A DNA stretch of 64,000 bases from the NCBI RefSeq assembly GCF_007858255.1, contig NZ_VFEU01000003.1:310001-374000 (forward strand). The letters are read 5' to 3'. The translations under genes were made by a program, and so were the position numbers. Positions 8,756 through 17,080 of this stretch are shown in pieces; positions within the stretch are counted from its first letter, which is position 1; every line of letters starts with the position of its first letter. Under the pieces are notes generated by a model, which was not told the origin of the DNA, made no database searches, and was given only the letters and a program-made list of their open reading frames with translations. The stretch comes from Pseudomonas rhodesiae (GTDB taxonomy: Bacteria; Pseudomonadota; Gammaproteobacteria; Pseudomonadales; Pseudomonadaceae).

Positions 8756-8763
8756 CGTTTGCT

Positions 8764-9822
8764 TCAGATGTCGGTGTCGGCTTCTTCCATCTCGTCAACC
8801 GGCTCACGGTTGGCGGCAGCTTTTACGTCTGGCGCGGCAGTCAGCAGCTTGTCGCGAATTTGCTTCTCAAGCGCAGCGGCGATGTCCGGGTTATCCGCCA
8901 GAAACTTGGCCGAGTTGGCCTTGCCTTGACCGATCTTGCTGCCATTGTAGGCATACCAGGCCCCGGATTTCTCGACGAAGCCGTGCAACACGCCCAGGTC
9001 GATCATCTCGCCGTTCAGGTAGATGCCCTTGCCGTAGAGAATCTGGAATTCGGCCTGACGGAAAGGTGGAGCTACCTTGTTCTTCACCACTTTGACGCGG
9101 GTTTCGCTACCGACAACCTCGTCGCCTTCCTTCACTGCGCCAGTACGGCGGATATCCAGACGGACCGAAGCGTAGAACTTCAACGCGTTACCACCTGTGG
9201 TGGTTTCCGGGCTACCGAACATCACACCGATCTTCATACGGATCTGGTTGATGAAGATCACCAGGCAGTTGGCGTTCTTGATGTTACCGGTGATTTTACG
9301 CAGCGCCTGGGACATCAGACGGGCTTGCAGGCCCACGTGCATGTCACCCATTTCGCCTTCGATTTCAGCCTTGGGTACCAGGGCCGCCACGGAGTCGACC
9401 ACGATCACGTCGATGGCATTGGAGCGCACCAGCATGTCGGTGATTTCCAGGGCCTGCTCACCGGTGTCCGGCTGGGAAACCAGCAGGTCGTCAACGTTGA
9501 CGCCCAGCTTGCCGGCGTATTCTGGATCCAGGGCGTGTTCGGCATCGACGAACGCGCAGGTGGCGCCCATTTTTTGAGCCTGGGCAATCACCGACAGAGT
9601 CAGGGTGGTTTTACCGGAAGATTCAGGACCGTAGATTTCAACGATACGGCCTTTGGGCAGGCCGCCAATGCCGAGTGCGATGTCCAGACCCAGAGAGCCA
9701 GTGGAAATAGCCGGGATCGCCTGACGGTCGTGATCGCCCATACGCATTACGGCACCCTTGCCGAATTGACGTTCGATCTGACCCAGGGCCGCAGCCAAGG
9801 CTTTCTTCTTGTTGTCGTCCAT
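8764..9822 (-). CDS. recA: Recombinase RecA
   Basis: RecA forms the ATP-dependent filament on single-stranded DNA, drives strand exchange and stimulates self-cleavage of LexA and phage-type repressors. The 352-residue sequence is canonical: Walker [10 protein letters not shown] at residues 65-73, the L1/L2 loop regions and an acidic C-terminus (EEADTDI). ATG ([13 protein letters not shown]) preceded by GAGGA is used; an in-frame extension of 23 codons upstream runs through the LexA box and is rejected. The tailocin repressor encoded about 13 kb away has the residues expected of a RecA-triggered protein. Confidence 0.98.
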   Translation of the reverse strand: MDDNKKKALAAALGQIERQFGKGAVMRMGDHDRQAIPAISTGSLGLDIALGIGGLPKGRIVEIYGPESSGKTTLTLSVIAQAQKMGATCAFVDAEHALDPEYAGKLGVNVDDLLVSQPDTGEQALEITDMLVRSNAIDVIVVDSVAALVPKAEIEGEMGDMHVGLQARLMSQALRKITGNIKNANCLVIFINQIRMKIGVMFGSPETTTGGNALKFYASVRLDIRRTGAVKEGDEVVGSETRVKVVKNKVAPPFRQAEFQILYGKGIYLNGEMIDLGVLHGFVEKSGAWYAYNGSKIGQGKANSAKFLADNPDIAAALEKQIRDKLLTAAPDVKAAANREPVDEMEEADTDI

Positions 9823-9862
9823 TAAAGTCCTCACGTAATCAATAAGGCCTGACGGCCAACAC

Positions 9863-9878
9863 CTGTATAAGTAGACAG
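9863..9878 (-). promoter_or_regulatory. LexA (SOS) box of recA
   Basis: CTG-N10-CAG with an AT-rich centre (CTGTCTACTTATACAG on the coding strand), 41 bp upstream of the recA ATG. It matches the gammaproteobacterial LexA consensus closely and sits where the recA promoter is expected. Confidence 0.9.
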
Positions 9879-9905
9879 TATTGTTCCACAAAGATCGGAG
9901 AACGC

Positions 9906-10406
9906 CTACCCCTGTTTTTCTATTTCTACTGCAGCTCGTCGCAACAAGCCCTCTAGCGCGGCCTTGACCGTTTGTCGGCGGACCTCGTCACGGTTGCCCT
10001 TGAAGTGCTCGCGCTGCGCCGTAACCTCATCCCCCACGCCGAACGCCAGCCAAACGGTACCCACCGGTTTTTCCGGCGAACCACCATCCGGCCCCGCCAC
10101 GCCACTGACGGCCACGGCGAATCGCGCCAGGCTTTTCTCCTGGGCGCCGCGCACCATCGCCTCCACGACTTCCTGACTCACGGCCCCTACTTTGGCAAAC
10201 AGCTCGTCGGGAACATTCAACTGTCGAGTCTTCTGCCGGTTGGAGTAGGTGACATAACCGGCCTCGAACCAGGCCGAACTGCCGGGAATCCGCGTAATAG
10301 CCTCGGCAATGCCGCCACCGGTACAGGACTCTGCCGTGGTGACATGTGCATTGAGCACCTGCAGGCGGCGGCCCAGTTCAGCGGCAAGTTGAGTGATCTC
10401 GTTCAC
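9906..10406 (-). CDS. pncC: Nicotinamide-nucleotide amidohydrolase PncC (CinA C-terminal domain)
   Basis: PncC deamidates nicotinamide mononucleotide to nicotinate mononucleotide in pyridine nucleotide salvage. The 166-residue protein is the stand-alone CinA C-terminal domain: T-A-E-S-C-T-G-G with the active-site Ser (near residue 27), [20 protein letters not shown], and a final helix. A GTG start with AGGAG upstream is used. As elsewhere in fluorescent pseudomonads, this gene and mutS bracket the tailocin locus; the spanin stop lies only 81 bp upstream of its start on the same strand. Confidence 0.93.
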   Translation of the reverse strand: MNEITQLAAELGRRLQVLNAHVTTAESCTGGGIAEAITRIPGSSAWFEAGYVTYSNRQKTRQLNVPDELFAKVGAVSQEVVEAMVRGAQEKSLARFAVAVSGVAGPDGGSPEKPVGTVWLAFGVGDEVTAQREHFKGNRDEVRRQTVKAALEGLLRRAAVEIEKQG

Positions 10407-10487
10407 GGTCGTCTCCTGGAGTGGGCGGGCGTTCGCCTACCCTACAGGAGCCGATCGCGCACGCAAGCCACCGGCTGCATCAAGATG

Positions 10488-11000
10488 CTAACGGGCGATG
10501 GTTCGCACGTAGGCCTGGCACGCTCGCAAGGCAATCAGGGCGTTATCGCCGTCGTCGGTGATGGCGATAATTCGCTGAGCATGCGCCGGGTCAAGTCGGG
10601 CTCGCGGGGCTGCATGAACCAGGCCGCTGGCGGCGGTGGAGGCTGGCACTGCACAACCGTTGGCGGGGTCGCGGGTGTCGAGAAGGACTGACAACCGCAC
10701 ATCAGCAGTGGCCAGGCGATCACGCAAAGCAGCCTGATGACGTTGTGCATCGCTTAACTCCTGCGCGTGTTGTTGATCGTTGGCGCTGAGCTTCTGCTCC
10801 AGGGCCAGTCGCTTGTCGTGTTCAGCCTGTTGTTGACGCACGGCCAACTGGGTTTGTTGATCGAGCTCCCGGGCATGTATCGCCGCCAACCGTTGGATCT
10901 GCGCCTCATATCGCCAGACCTGCACCTGCCAGGCCAGCCCCGCCGCCATCGCCACCAGCAGGAAATAGCCGAGCAAACGGTAGGACGTTAAGAACCGCAT
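10488..11000 (-). CDS. Tailocin i-spanin (Rz-like)
   Basis: The i-spanin is anchored in the inner membrane and, with the outer-membrane Rz1 lipoprotein, fuses the two membranes in the last step of lysis. The 170-residue protein has one N-terminal membrane segment (about residues 9-25), then a long charged, Gln-rich coiled coil (about 30-105) as in Rz of lambda. The ATG (MRFLTSYRLLGYF) overlaps the end of the endolysin gene by 13 bp. An Rz1 frame is nested inside it. It is the last gene of the tailocin operon. Confidence 0.82.
   Translation of the reverse strand: MRFLTSYRLLGYFLLVAMAAGLAWQVQVWRYEAQIQRLAAIHARELDQQTQLAVRQQQAEHDKRLALEQKLSANDQQHAQELSDAQRHQAALRDRLATADVRLSVLLDTRDPANGCAVPASTAASGLVHAAPRARLDPAHAQRIIAITDDGDNALIALRACQAYVRTIAR
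10535..10750 (-). CDS. Tailocin o-spanin (Rz1-like lipoprotein), nested in Rz
   Basis: The 71-residue protein is read in another frame wholly inside the Rz gene, the classic Rz/Rz1 nesting. It has a lipoprotein signal (hydrophobic residues 5-17, Gly19-Cys20 as processing site) and a proline-rich mature part with a P-P-P-P-P run near residue 38, typical of Rz1 proteins. It would be exported and lipidated to the outer membrane, where it pairs with Rz through the C-termini. Confidence 0.78.
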   Translation of the reverse strand: MHNVIRLLCVIAWPLLMCGCQSFSTPATPPTVVQCQPPPPPAAWFMQPREPDLTRRMLSELSPSPTTAITP

Positions 11001-11545
11001 AACACCGCCTTCGCCCGCGCCCACAGCTGCATGCGCTGCTCCAGGCCATTGAGCCCACCATTGATGCGGCGCGTAATCGTGGTGAATTGATCCTTGTCGG
11101 CCAACGCGTTCAGACCATTGCTTGCCCAATACCAAGCCGCCGACTCACACGCCCACCGGGGCTGCTCAAGCAGTTCAGGCTGTGCCAACAGGCGATCGTC
11201 GCCGAATAGCGCCCGACTGCACGTCATATAGTTTCGACGGCCGGTAACCTGGATGAGCCCCCTGCCCCGATACTTCTGACCGTCACCATCCGCTTCGGGC
11301 GTATTGCCCAGGCGCGCAGCCAAGGTGCCGGTGTCGTATTTGCTCAGGTATTGGTGGCTGCCCAATTCGCGCAGGTATTGCAGCTCGCCGGATTCGTGAG
11401 CGATCTGAGCGAGAAAGGCAGCGATGCGTTGGGGGGTGTCGATAGCGTACCGTTCCATCGCAGCATTTATGGCGGGCAAAAAAACACCCGCTACGAGGCG
11501 GGCTGCTGGCATGACGTGGACAAGCTGGGCAAGCGTAATCGGCAT
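10988..11545 (-). CDS. Tailocin endolysin, GH19 (chitinase-like) lysozyme
   Basis: This cytoplasmic 185-residue enzyme would cut peptidoglycan once the holin opens the inner membrane. GH19 features are visible: the catalytic Glu in I-A-H-E-S-G (near residue 50), then KYRGRGLIQVTGRRNY (near 92-107), and the C-terminal I-T-R-R-I-N-G-G-x-N-G-L-E-Q-R block. No signal peptide is present, so release needs the holin encoded at the front of the operon. The ATG giving MPITLAQLVHVMP is chosen because that is the family start; a longer frame upstream lacks homologous sequence. Confidence 0.9.
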   Translation of the reverse strand: MPITLAQLVHVMPAARLVAGVFLPAINAAMERYAIDTPQRIAAFLAQIAHESGELQYLRELGSHQYLSKYDTGTLAARLGNTPEADGDGQKYRGRGLIQVTGRRNYMTCSRALFGDDRLLAQPELLEQPRWACESAAWYWASNGLNALADKDQFTTITRRINGGLNGLEQRMQLWARAKAVLCGS

Positions 11546-11567
11546 GGTTTCTACTCTGTAAGAAGGT

Positions 11568-12578
11568 CTAGATCGACAATCCGCCCGCCACGATCGAACT
11601 GCGATACCCCGTCGTCGGGTCACCCACATGGGTCACCTGGGTGATCGACCAGCGCCCTTGCATATAGGACGGCCAGCTCTGATCCAGCAGCAGCAACCCT
11701 TCAGCAGCGAGCAGCGGGTTGCCTGGACAATCGATCTGTAATTTCAAACCTTCACGGCCCACGCGCCGCAGTTCGCCTTCGGCCACAGCGCGGGCTTCGG
11801 CTTCGTTCTGGCAGCGTTGGCGCAAGGTTTTGAACGGCGCAATGCCGACTTGCACGACGTGCTGTTTGCCCCCAGCCGCATCCCACCAGGTCACACGGCA
11901 CCCCATGTACTTAGACCGCGATTGCTCGTCGAGCCTGGCTGTGATGAACGCTTGGTCACCGGGTCGGTTGTCCTGGGTCACGGATAACGTCACCTCCGGC
12001 AGAGGTTGCCCGGAAAGCGAGTGGACCTTGCCGGCTTCCGCCAACACATACAGTTCGTTGATCGGTTTTGTGATGGCGCTATAGCGATTGGCCAGGCGCG
12101 TGATAAACGCCATGTCGCTTTCGTTGGATTGATCGATATGGGGAATCGGAATGCCTTCCAGCGCCGGTGCCACCCGGGGTGAATAGCCATGCCGGCTGAC
12201 TAACTGACGAAACAGCGCGCCCAGGGTGGTAGGGCCGTAACTGGCGGAGCGGCGCTGCCGGTAATGGCTGGAGTCCGCGGCACTGAAAGGTGCGGCGGTG
12301 GCGACGATCATCAGGCGCATCGGAAACAGCACCGGTGTTCGCTGTGTGATGACGAATTCGCCCTTCTCCACCAGGCCCGACTCCTGATAGCCGACCCGCA
12401 TGCCGATCTTGCCGCTCAAGCTCGGTAACCCTTCCAGACCCTCGGTATTGAGCGTGAGTTCCAGTCGGTCGGTCTGGATACCGGCGGCATCGGTATGGCT
12501 CCAGTGCATCAAACGTTGATTGAGCAATGCCGCATTGGCACCGTAGAACTCAACGACCGGGGTGAATCCCTGTGTCAT
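11568..12578 (-). CDS. Tailocin baseplate hub protein, gpD (late control D) family
   Basis: The 336-residue protein matches the P2 gpD / phage late control D family, the hub that links the tube to the spike (T4 gp27-like). Recognisable blocks are a TP-V-EFYG N-terminal strand, L-E-L-T-L-N-T-E-G, the central SNESDMAFITRLANRY segment, and a C-terminal domain ending in the YRSSIVAGGLSI strand. It lies after gpX and before the endolysin, the P2 order U-X-D. A ribosome-binding site (GGAGG) precedes the ATG. Confidence 0.88.
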   Translation of the reverse strand: MTQGFTPVVEFYGANAALLNQRLMHWSHTDAAGIQTDRLELTLNTEGLEGLPSLSGKIGMRVGYQESGLVEKGEFVITQRTPVLFPMRLMIVATAAPFSAADSSHYRQRRSASYGPTTLGALFRQLVSRHGYSPRVAPALEGIPIPHIDQSNESDMAFITRLANRYSAITKPINELYVLAEAGKVHSLSGQPLPEVTLSVTQDNRPGDQAFITARLDEQSRSKYMGCRVTWWDAAGGKQHVVQVGIAPFKTLRQRCQNEAEARAVAEGELRRVGREGLKLQIDCPGNPLLAAEGLLLLDQSWPSYMQGRWSITQVTHVGDPTTGYRSSIVAGGLSI

Positions 12579-12587
12579 ATGGCCTCC

Positions 12588-12800
12588 TCAATCCCAGGCC
12601 GAAATCGGCCGCAATGCCGCTGGCCGGGCGTGCAACTCCGGCACCACCACCCACACGCCCGCCGGCAATACCGGCCCGTGCTCGGCCAGTTCGGGGTTCA
12701 GGTGCCAGAGGGTTTCTTCAGCAGCGTCGTCACAGCGCCCCAACTCGCGGTACAGCAGCAGGTTGACTGAGTCCCCGGCAATACTTCGCACTCTACGCAT
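12588..12800 (-). CDS. Tailocin tail protein X (LysM-like)
   Basis: The 70-residue protein has the gpX pattern: a LysM-like fold with S-I-A-G-D-S-V-N-L-L-L-Y-R-E, then L-N-P-E-L-A-E-H-G-P-V-L-P-A-G. P2 gpX is needed for tail completion, probably as a peptidoglycan-contacting hub cap. The ATG giving MRRVRS is preferred because it overlaps the end of gpU by eight bases, the usual coupling in this operon. Confidence 0.85.
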   Translation of the reverse strand: MRRVRSIAGDSVNLLLYRELGRCDDAAEETLWHLNPELAEHGPVLPAGVWVVVPELHARPAALRPISAWD

Positions 12801-13176
12801 TGACGAACTCCTCCAATTCAAGGCTCCAAGACATGACCATGGCGGTGCCGTCGTCGATCACATGGCTTTGGTTTTCCACCACGGCATTGATGCGCCACAG
12901 CCCCCAGTTCCGACCGATCCCGTCGACCAGCGGCAGCGGTGCCCGCGCATTCTGCAAGGCGCGCAACTCGTCCAGGCGCTGCATACCTACGGCGTACATC
13001 GCCGTGCCGCCGAACGTGAGTTTCTCCAGAGCCTGACCGCTCTGACGGGACTGCGGCTTGCTGGCAATGATTTCCAGGTTGCTCCAGCCCCCGTAACTGC
13101 TGTGGGTGAGCGTGGCGTAGGCAAAACCTCGTGAGAGGCCAAAGATAAAATCGCCCAATACCATCTGTTGTCGCAT
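12793..13176 (-). CDS. Tailocin tail protein U
   Basis: The 127-residue protein fits the P2 gpU family: MVLGDFIFGL at the N-terminus and the core ...W...QSHVIDDGTAMVMSWSLELEEF at the C-terminus. gpU acts at the tail-tip side and is required for tail assembly. The ATG with GGAGG upstream overlaps the tape measure stop as ATGA, so translation is coupled; a TTG one codon earlier is less likely. Confidence 0.85.
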   Translation of the reverse strand: MRQQMVLGDFIFGLSRGFAYATLTHSSYGGWSNLEIIASKPQSRQSGQALEKLTFGGTAMYAVGMQRLDELRALQNARAPLPLVDGIGRNWGLWRINAVVENQSHVIDDGTAMVMSWSLELEEFVNA

Positions 13177-14420
13177 CAATCACCTCCGGGGTCGGCCAAT
13201 GCCGCGTTGCGTCGAATGCCGAGGGAATCGGTCACCATGGGCATGCATTGGAATTGCAGGGCCTGGAGCACTTGGTTGACCACTTGCTGGGCATCGGCGG
13301 GGTTGACGCCGGTGATCTGGATGCTCGGCGAGATCGTGACCTGGACGTTGTCGGTGCGAGCACTGTTGAGTTCCTTGCTCAGGGCATTCGGCGCGGGCAG
13401 GCGATCACTTGAACTGAACAGTTTGTCACCGAGCCAACTGCCCGCTTCGCTGCCCAGCAAGCCACCGATTGCACCACCGACGGCGGTACCGATACCGGGA
13501 AAAACCAGCGTGCCAAGTGCAGCCCCGGCCGATGCGCCAGCCCAGGCGCCACCGACGGTGCTCAGGCCACTGCCAACGGCTTTGGCATCGCCTTGGCGCA
13601 CGCCTTGCACGACGGCCATCGCGGTGTCGACGTACTTCAGCGGGCCCAGCCTGCGCACGACGGATGATTCCAGTCGGGTCGCGGCGCCAGCCAGGCTCGA
13701 AGGGGCCGCTGTGCGTGGAGCAATCGTCGAGGCATTGAACCCCAGGCGCGGACCTTCGAATACCTTGCTTACCTTTTCGAAGAGGCTGCGCACCGTGGCG
13801 AAGAAACTCAAAGAGGTTCGGGGGGGACTGCGCCTTGACTTCATGAACGTAGGCTTGCCTGGCCCTCTCCTCCCAGACGCCTTGTTGGGCCCATAACGCT
13901 CACGCCCCCGCAGCGCCTCGCTGACACCCGCGCAGCAAGTGTCACCGCCCTTGCCGCCCCCCTGAAACACCGCACCGATGCCGGGGATTTTGCCCAGGGT
14001 CGCTTCAAGCACCTTGTCTGAAACCTTGGTTCTGAATGAATCCGCCAAGCCTTCACCGGCCCACTTGAGCAATTGGGTGGCGGAGGATTCGGCAGGCTTT
14101 TTTTCTTCCGGCGTTTTCTTCGTCTCACTGGTCGCGGGGCTCAGGGCCGGGGCGGTCAGGGCAGCGCCGGTGATGAACAACGTCGTGTTGAGCGTCTCCA
14201 GCGTCTCGCGCAACCGTACCTGCTCCAGGGTCAACGCATTCAGGTCCACGCTGACGGTAACCAGCGCCGAGCTGAGCGTCGATTGCGGTGATGGAGCCTC
14301 GCGTTCAGGCGCGGCCAAGCTTGCAGAGAACGGTGCGAGCACACTGCCCAGATCCGCGTCACCGAGCATCCAGCGGTTGTCTTGCACCGCGAGCCGGGGC
14401 GCATATTGAGTCTCTTGCAT
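13176..14420 (-). CDS. Tailocin tape measure protein (short)
   Basis: The tape measure threads the tube and sets its length. Position between the frameshifted assembly genes and gpU identifies this 414-residue protein. It has an N-terminal helical and Lys/Glu-rich part (about 60-115), a basic middle, and a Gly/Ala-rich hydrophobic stretch (about 300-345) of the kind that crosses the host membrane. P2 gpT has about 815 residues, so this tape is roughly half as long; at the usual 0.15 nm per residue it predicts a tail near 60 nm. AGGAG precedes the ATG. Confidence 0.83.
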   Translation of the reverse strand: MQETQYAPRLAVQDNRWMLGDADLGSVLAPFSASLAAPEREAPSPQSTLSSALVTVSVDLNALTLEQVRLRETLETLNTTLFITGAALTAPALSPATSETKKTPEEKKPAESSATQLLKWAGEGLADSFRTKVSDKVLEATLGKIPGIGAVFQGGGKGGDTCCAGVSEALRGRERYGPNKASGRRGPGKPTFMKSRRSPPRTSLSFFATVRSLFEKVSKVFEGPRLGFNASTIAPRTAAPSSLAGAATRLESSVVRRLGPLKYVDTAMAVVQGVRQGDAKAVGSGLSTVGGAWAGASAGAALGTLVFPGIGTAVGGAIGGLLGSEAGSWLGDKLFSSSDRLPAPNALSKELNSARTDNVQVTISPSIQITGVNPADAQQVVNQVLQALQFQCMPMVTDSLGIRRNAALADPGGD

Positions 14421-14426
14421 CTCGCT

Positions 14427-14675
14427 TTACTCCTGTTTAACCCCAAGGCGAGTGATCGCAATGTCGTAGCGGCGCAGTGCTTTTGCGGCGTCCCAGTCGA
14501 GAATTTCCGCTTCGTTTACCGAGTAAACCAGCGGCACCACATCGAGGATCACCTCGATGTCGCGTTCCGAAAGAAGTCCGCCGGTTGATTTAAAAAATCG
14601 TCGATGCGCTCCTGCAATTCCGTCCAGTCCGGCACGGTCAACCCCGCAAGATCCGGGATCATCAAGCCGGTGCAA
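14427..14675 (-). CDS. Tail assembly chaperone extension (E'-like), reached by -1 frameshift
   Basis: This frame has no independent start that makes sense; its N-terminal part is antisense-like, while from FKSTGGLLSERD onwards (the last 55 residues) it reads as a proper protein ending GVKQE. It overlaps the end of the upstream assembly gene, and a T-TTT-TTA slippery heptamer connects the two frames. A -1 slip would give a 231-residue fusion. The layout equals gpE/gpE+E' of P2 and gpG/gpGT of lambda, in which the longer form binds the tape measure. It stops seven bases before the tape measure ATG. Confidence 0.78.
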   Translation of the reverse strand: MHRLDDPGSCGVDRAGLDGIAGAHRRFFKSTGGLLSERDIEVILDVVPLVYSVNEAEILDWDAAKALRRYDIAITRLGVKQE

Positions 14676-15121
14676 TGGGCGGTGATGAACTCGGCGCGTT
14701 CTTTGTTGGTGGCGAGTTTTTTCATCACTTTGGTGGCGCGCAGGGCGGGCATTTCCAGAGGCAGTTCAGTCAGGGTTCGGCCGGCTGCATCCAGGGGCAG
14801 TAGCAGTTGGATGGGCTGATCGTGGGACGACTGCTGAGGTTCGTTGAGAAAGAATGAAGCAGGTCGCGTCGACATCTCGTGTACGTATTGAGCGATAGAC
14901 ACGTAGTCTGGGCGCTTGAGCTGGTCGAGTTCTTTTTCCGACAGGCCGGTGGCGAGTTTCGCCAGTTCAAAGAACTGATCGTCCTCGTCGTCACCGGCCC
15001 GGGCCAGCGCGTCTTTTTGCGCGGCGTAGTACAGCGGTTTGAGTTGCACCTGCTCGATCGTCGCGCCGGTATCGGCGGTGATCGCAGACAGCAACCTATG
15101 CAGCGGTGGCATCCAGGCCAT
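14549..15121 (-). CDS. Tail assembly protein (gpE-like, short form)
   Basis: The 190-residue unshifted product lies between tube and tape measure genes, where tail assembly chaperones are always found. It is helical and acidic (ARAGDDEDDQFFELAKLATGLSEKELDQL) and near residues 110-160 has the LELPALRATKVM block seen in Mu-like phage tail assembly proteins. A good AGGAA lies eight bases before the ATG. Codons 176-177 (TTT TTA) form the slippery site that leads into the -1 frame. The normal stop lies 13 codons further on. Confidence 0.8.
   Translation of the reverse strand: MAWMPPLHRLLSAITADTGATIEQVQLKPLYYAAQKDALARAGDDEDDQFFELAKLATGLSEKELDQLKRPDYVSIAQYVHEMSTRPASFFLNEPQQSSHDQPIQLLLPLDAAGRTLTELPLEMPALRATKVMKKLATNKERAEFITAHCTGLMIPDLAGLTVPDWTELQERIDDFLNQPADFFRNATSR
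14591..14597 (-). other. Slippery heptamer T TTT TTA for programmed -1 frameshifting
   Basis: In the zero frame the minus strand reads GAT TTT TTA AAT; tandem slippage by one base re-pairs on TTT TTT and continues AAA TCA ACC into the E'-like frame. The heptamer fits X-XXY-YYZ exactly and is correctly phased. Confidence 0.8.
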
Positions 15122-15171
15122 GGGGCAATTCCTTGTTCAAGCAAGGGGCGAGCGCACCCGCCCCCAGGGGT

Positions 15172-15678
15172 TTAAGGCATCAGCACAGCGCGGCGCGCAT
15201 CGCCCAGGATATCGACGCCGTTGAGCACGAATTTCTGGGTGCGCACGTCGATGTCGATCACCGGGATGCCGTTTTCCAGACGATTGTAGGTGCGGCAGGA
15301 CAACTCCAGCGTGGTGAGCGCCTTCTCGCCCATCTTCAGCTTCGCTTCATCCAGGGATTTGAGCTTGCCGCCGACGGTGTGGTAGGTGAAATACGTCTTG
15401 CCGTCCTGGTCCTGACCGGCTTCACGTACGTTGAGCAGGATGTCGTCACCCATGCGCACGCCCAGCGCCAGCATGATTTCAGGACCGGCACCCTGGAGGA
15501 CCAGCGTGGCATTGAGCACCTTGCCGCTCTTGGCCATTTCCTCGGCGATAAAGCGCCCACCGGACATGGGTTCCATCTCGAACTCGATCTTCGGCGGAGT
15601 GAACTCTTCCACCGTCGCGGACAACGGCAGGCCTTGGAGGGTGGCCGCAATGGCCTGTCTGACTCGGTTGGTAAACAT
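15172..15678 (-). CDS. Tailocin tube protein (FII-like)
   Basis: The tube is the rigid inner cylinder driven through the target envelope on contraction. The 168-residue protein follows the P2 FII pattern: an N-terminal arm, P-P-K-I-E-F-E-M, LVLQG-GPEIMLALG in the beta core, and the C-terminal strand ENGIPVIDIDVRTQKFVLNGVD with the conserved NG-D near the end. Its ATG overlaps the sheath stop (TAATG), coupling translation of the two most abundant tail proteins. Confidence 0.92.
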   Translation of the reverse strand: MFTNRVRQAIAATLQGLPLSATVEEFTPPKIEFEMEPMSGGRFIAEEMAKSGKVLNATLVLQGAGPEIMLALGVRMGDDILLNVREAGQDQDGKTYFTYHTVGGKLKSLDEAKLKMGEKALTTLELSCRTYNRLENGIPVIDIDVRTQKFVLNGVDILGDARRAVLMP

Positions 15679-16844
15679 TAGAGAACGTCCTCTAGGAACT
15701 GCTCGATGATTTCATCACGGGCGTTGAGTTGATAAATCATGTGTTCGTTGGGCGCGTAGCGGCCATAGTCGATGACGATGAACCAGGTGCCGTTTTTGTA
15801 CTTTTCGACACTGTTCAACTCCGGGTGCAGGTACACGCTGGCGCCGGGAATGGTTTCGTCGGCGACCAGGGTTTGCAGCCAGTCGTTGATGCGCTTGACC
15901 TCCTGATCCATGAAGGACTTGGTGAGGTTCTTGGCCATGGCTTTCTGGCCGGCCTTGACCAGTTTGCGGCTGATGGCATCTTCCAGGCCGACATAGCTGA
16001 TGAATTTGCCGGTGATGGAACGGTTACCCAGCAACGAAAAGCCGCCGAGGATGGTGCGCGCGTAGTAGCTCACGCCATAACGGTTGAGCAGGTCGCCTTC
16101 GGTGGAGGTGTCGAGGATGTTGTACTCGACCACGCGGGAAACGTCCTCGGCGAATGTCACCTGATTACCCGGGCTCTCCCACTGCTTGACCTTGGCCAGC
16201 GCGGCGATCGCCAGAGACGACGGCGACAGAAACACGTTTTTCTTCGCCGCCTTGGAGTACACCGACGGCATGTTGTGCACCAGCAGGCAGCGGTCGAAAC
16301 CCAAGTCGGCGCCGCCCAGTTCGCCGCTATAGGCCGCTTGGTCGGCGACGCTGGCATCTTTGCCATCGAGCACGACACGCGCCTTGATGCGCTTGCCGAA
16401 CGAGGCAAACTCGCCGGCCACGGCCTTGGTGCCAGTGAAGCCGGGGGCGCCGATGATGGTCAGGTCTTCAGGCACGCTGGCGAGTGCGGCCAGGCCCAGT
16501 TTGCGCCCGGTGACCGGGTCGTTACCGCCGATCACATTGTTGAGCGTATCGGCCGCAGTGGCGCCCTCTTCGACGATCACCACGTAGACCGGCACCTTCA
16601 CCACTTTGAGAATCTGGTAGACGGCGTGGAACAACGTGCCCGACTCGGCACCGGTGGTGTCCAGCAGCGCCTGGGTGGTGAAGCTATTGATGCGAAATGG
16701 CGCATTTTTCGGAATCGACGCATGGGCGTTCGGCGCGGTGCCGACCAGACCGATGACGTTATCACCCAGGCCACCCATGGCCTCGGGGGATTCGGTGGCA
16801 TTGACGGTAATACCGTTGTGCTCGAAGTTCAGAACCTCAGCCAT
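15678..16844 (-). CDS. Tailocin contractile sheath protein (FI-like)
   Basis: The presence of a sheath makes this an R-type (contractile) particle. The 388-residue product begins with the typical N-terminal extension (HNGITVNATES), contains V-I-G-L-V-G-T-A-P (near 31-39), the PGFT motif (near 154), and the conserved C-terminal region A-R-T-I-L-G-G-F-S to VKRINDWLQTLV and NEHMIYQLNARDEIIEQF, which forms the sheath handshake domain. Length is normal for pyocin/P2 sheaths (386-396). Confidence 0.94.
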   Translation of the reverse strand: MAEVLNFEHNGITVNATESPEAMGGLGDNVIGLVGTAPNAHASIPKNAPFRINSFTTQALLDTTGAESGTLFHAVYQILKVVKVPVYVVIVEEGATAADTLNNVIGGNDPVTGRKLGLAALASVPEDLTIIGAPGFTGTKAVAGEFASFGKRIKARVVLDGKDASVADQAAYSGELGGADLGFDRCLLVHNMPSVYSKAAKKNVFLSPSSLAIAALAKVKQWESPGNQVTFAEDVSRVVEYNILDTSTEGDLLNRYGVSYYARTILGGFSLLGNRSITGKFISYVGLEDAISRKLVKAGQKAMAKNLTKSFMDQEVKRINDWLQTLVADETIPGASVYLHPELNSVEKYKNGTWFIVIDYGRYAPNEHMIYQLNARDEIIEQFLEDVL

Positions 16845-16846
16845 GG

Positions 16847-17020
16847 TTATTCAGCCTTCTTCGGGGTGGAGTTAAGGACGCTGGTCAGTTCCAGACGGCC
16901 AGCGGTGCGCAGGGCGGATGCTTCGACGTCCAGCAGTTCCAGCTCCTGGCCAACGGTGGACCAATGGCCGCCTCCGGTAGGGAATGGGATGAGGACGGTG
17001 TAGGTTTGGCGGGTAGGCAT
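16847..17020 (-). CDS. Small tail-module protein upstream of the sheath
   Basis: The 57-residue frame begins MPTRQTYTVLIPFPT with GAGAA upstream and ends two bases before the sheath ATG. Its position and size recall the DUF2635 (Mu gp38-like) protein that precedes the sheath gene in Mu- and SfV-like tails, but the sequence match is too weak to assert. It contains a hydrophobic strand, then a V-G-Q-E-L-E-L-L-D-V-E segment. Function unknown; translation is probably coupled to the sheath. Confidence 0.65.
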   Translation of the reverse strand: MPTRQTYTVLIPFPTGGGHWSTVGQELELLDVEASALRTAGRLELTSVLNSTPKKAE

Positions 17021-17043
17021 AGGTGGGTTTCTCCGGGTTGAGA

Positions 17044-17073
17044 ACGCCAAAGCCCCTTGAGGAGGGGCTTTGG
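17044..17073. terminator. GC-rich hairpin CCAAAGCCCC...GGGGCTTTGG
   Basis: A strong stem with a short loop lies between the fibre chaperone gene and the small protein before the sheath, without a following T run on the minus strand. It adds to a second hairpin just upstream; together they could reduce but not stop read-through into the sheath genes. Confidence 0.55.
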
Positions 17074-17080
17074 GGAGGCG

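Noticed and set aside
8734..9825. 363-codon open frame on the plus strand across recA
   Set aside because: Exactly antisense to recA; composition is the mirror of a GC-biased gene (His, Val, Gln rich) and there is no ribosome-binding site.
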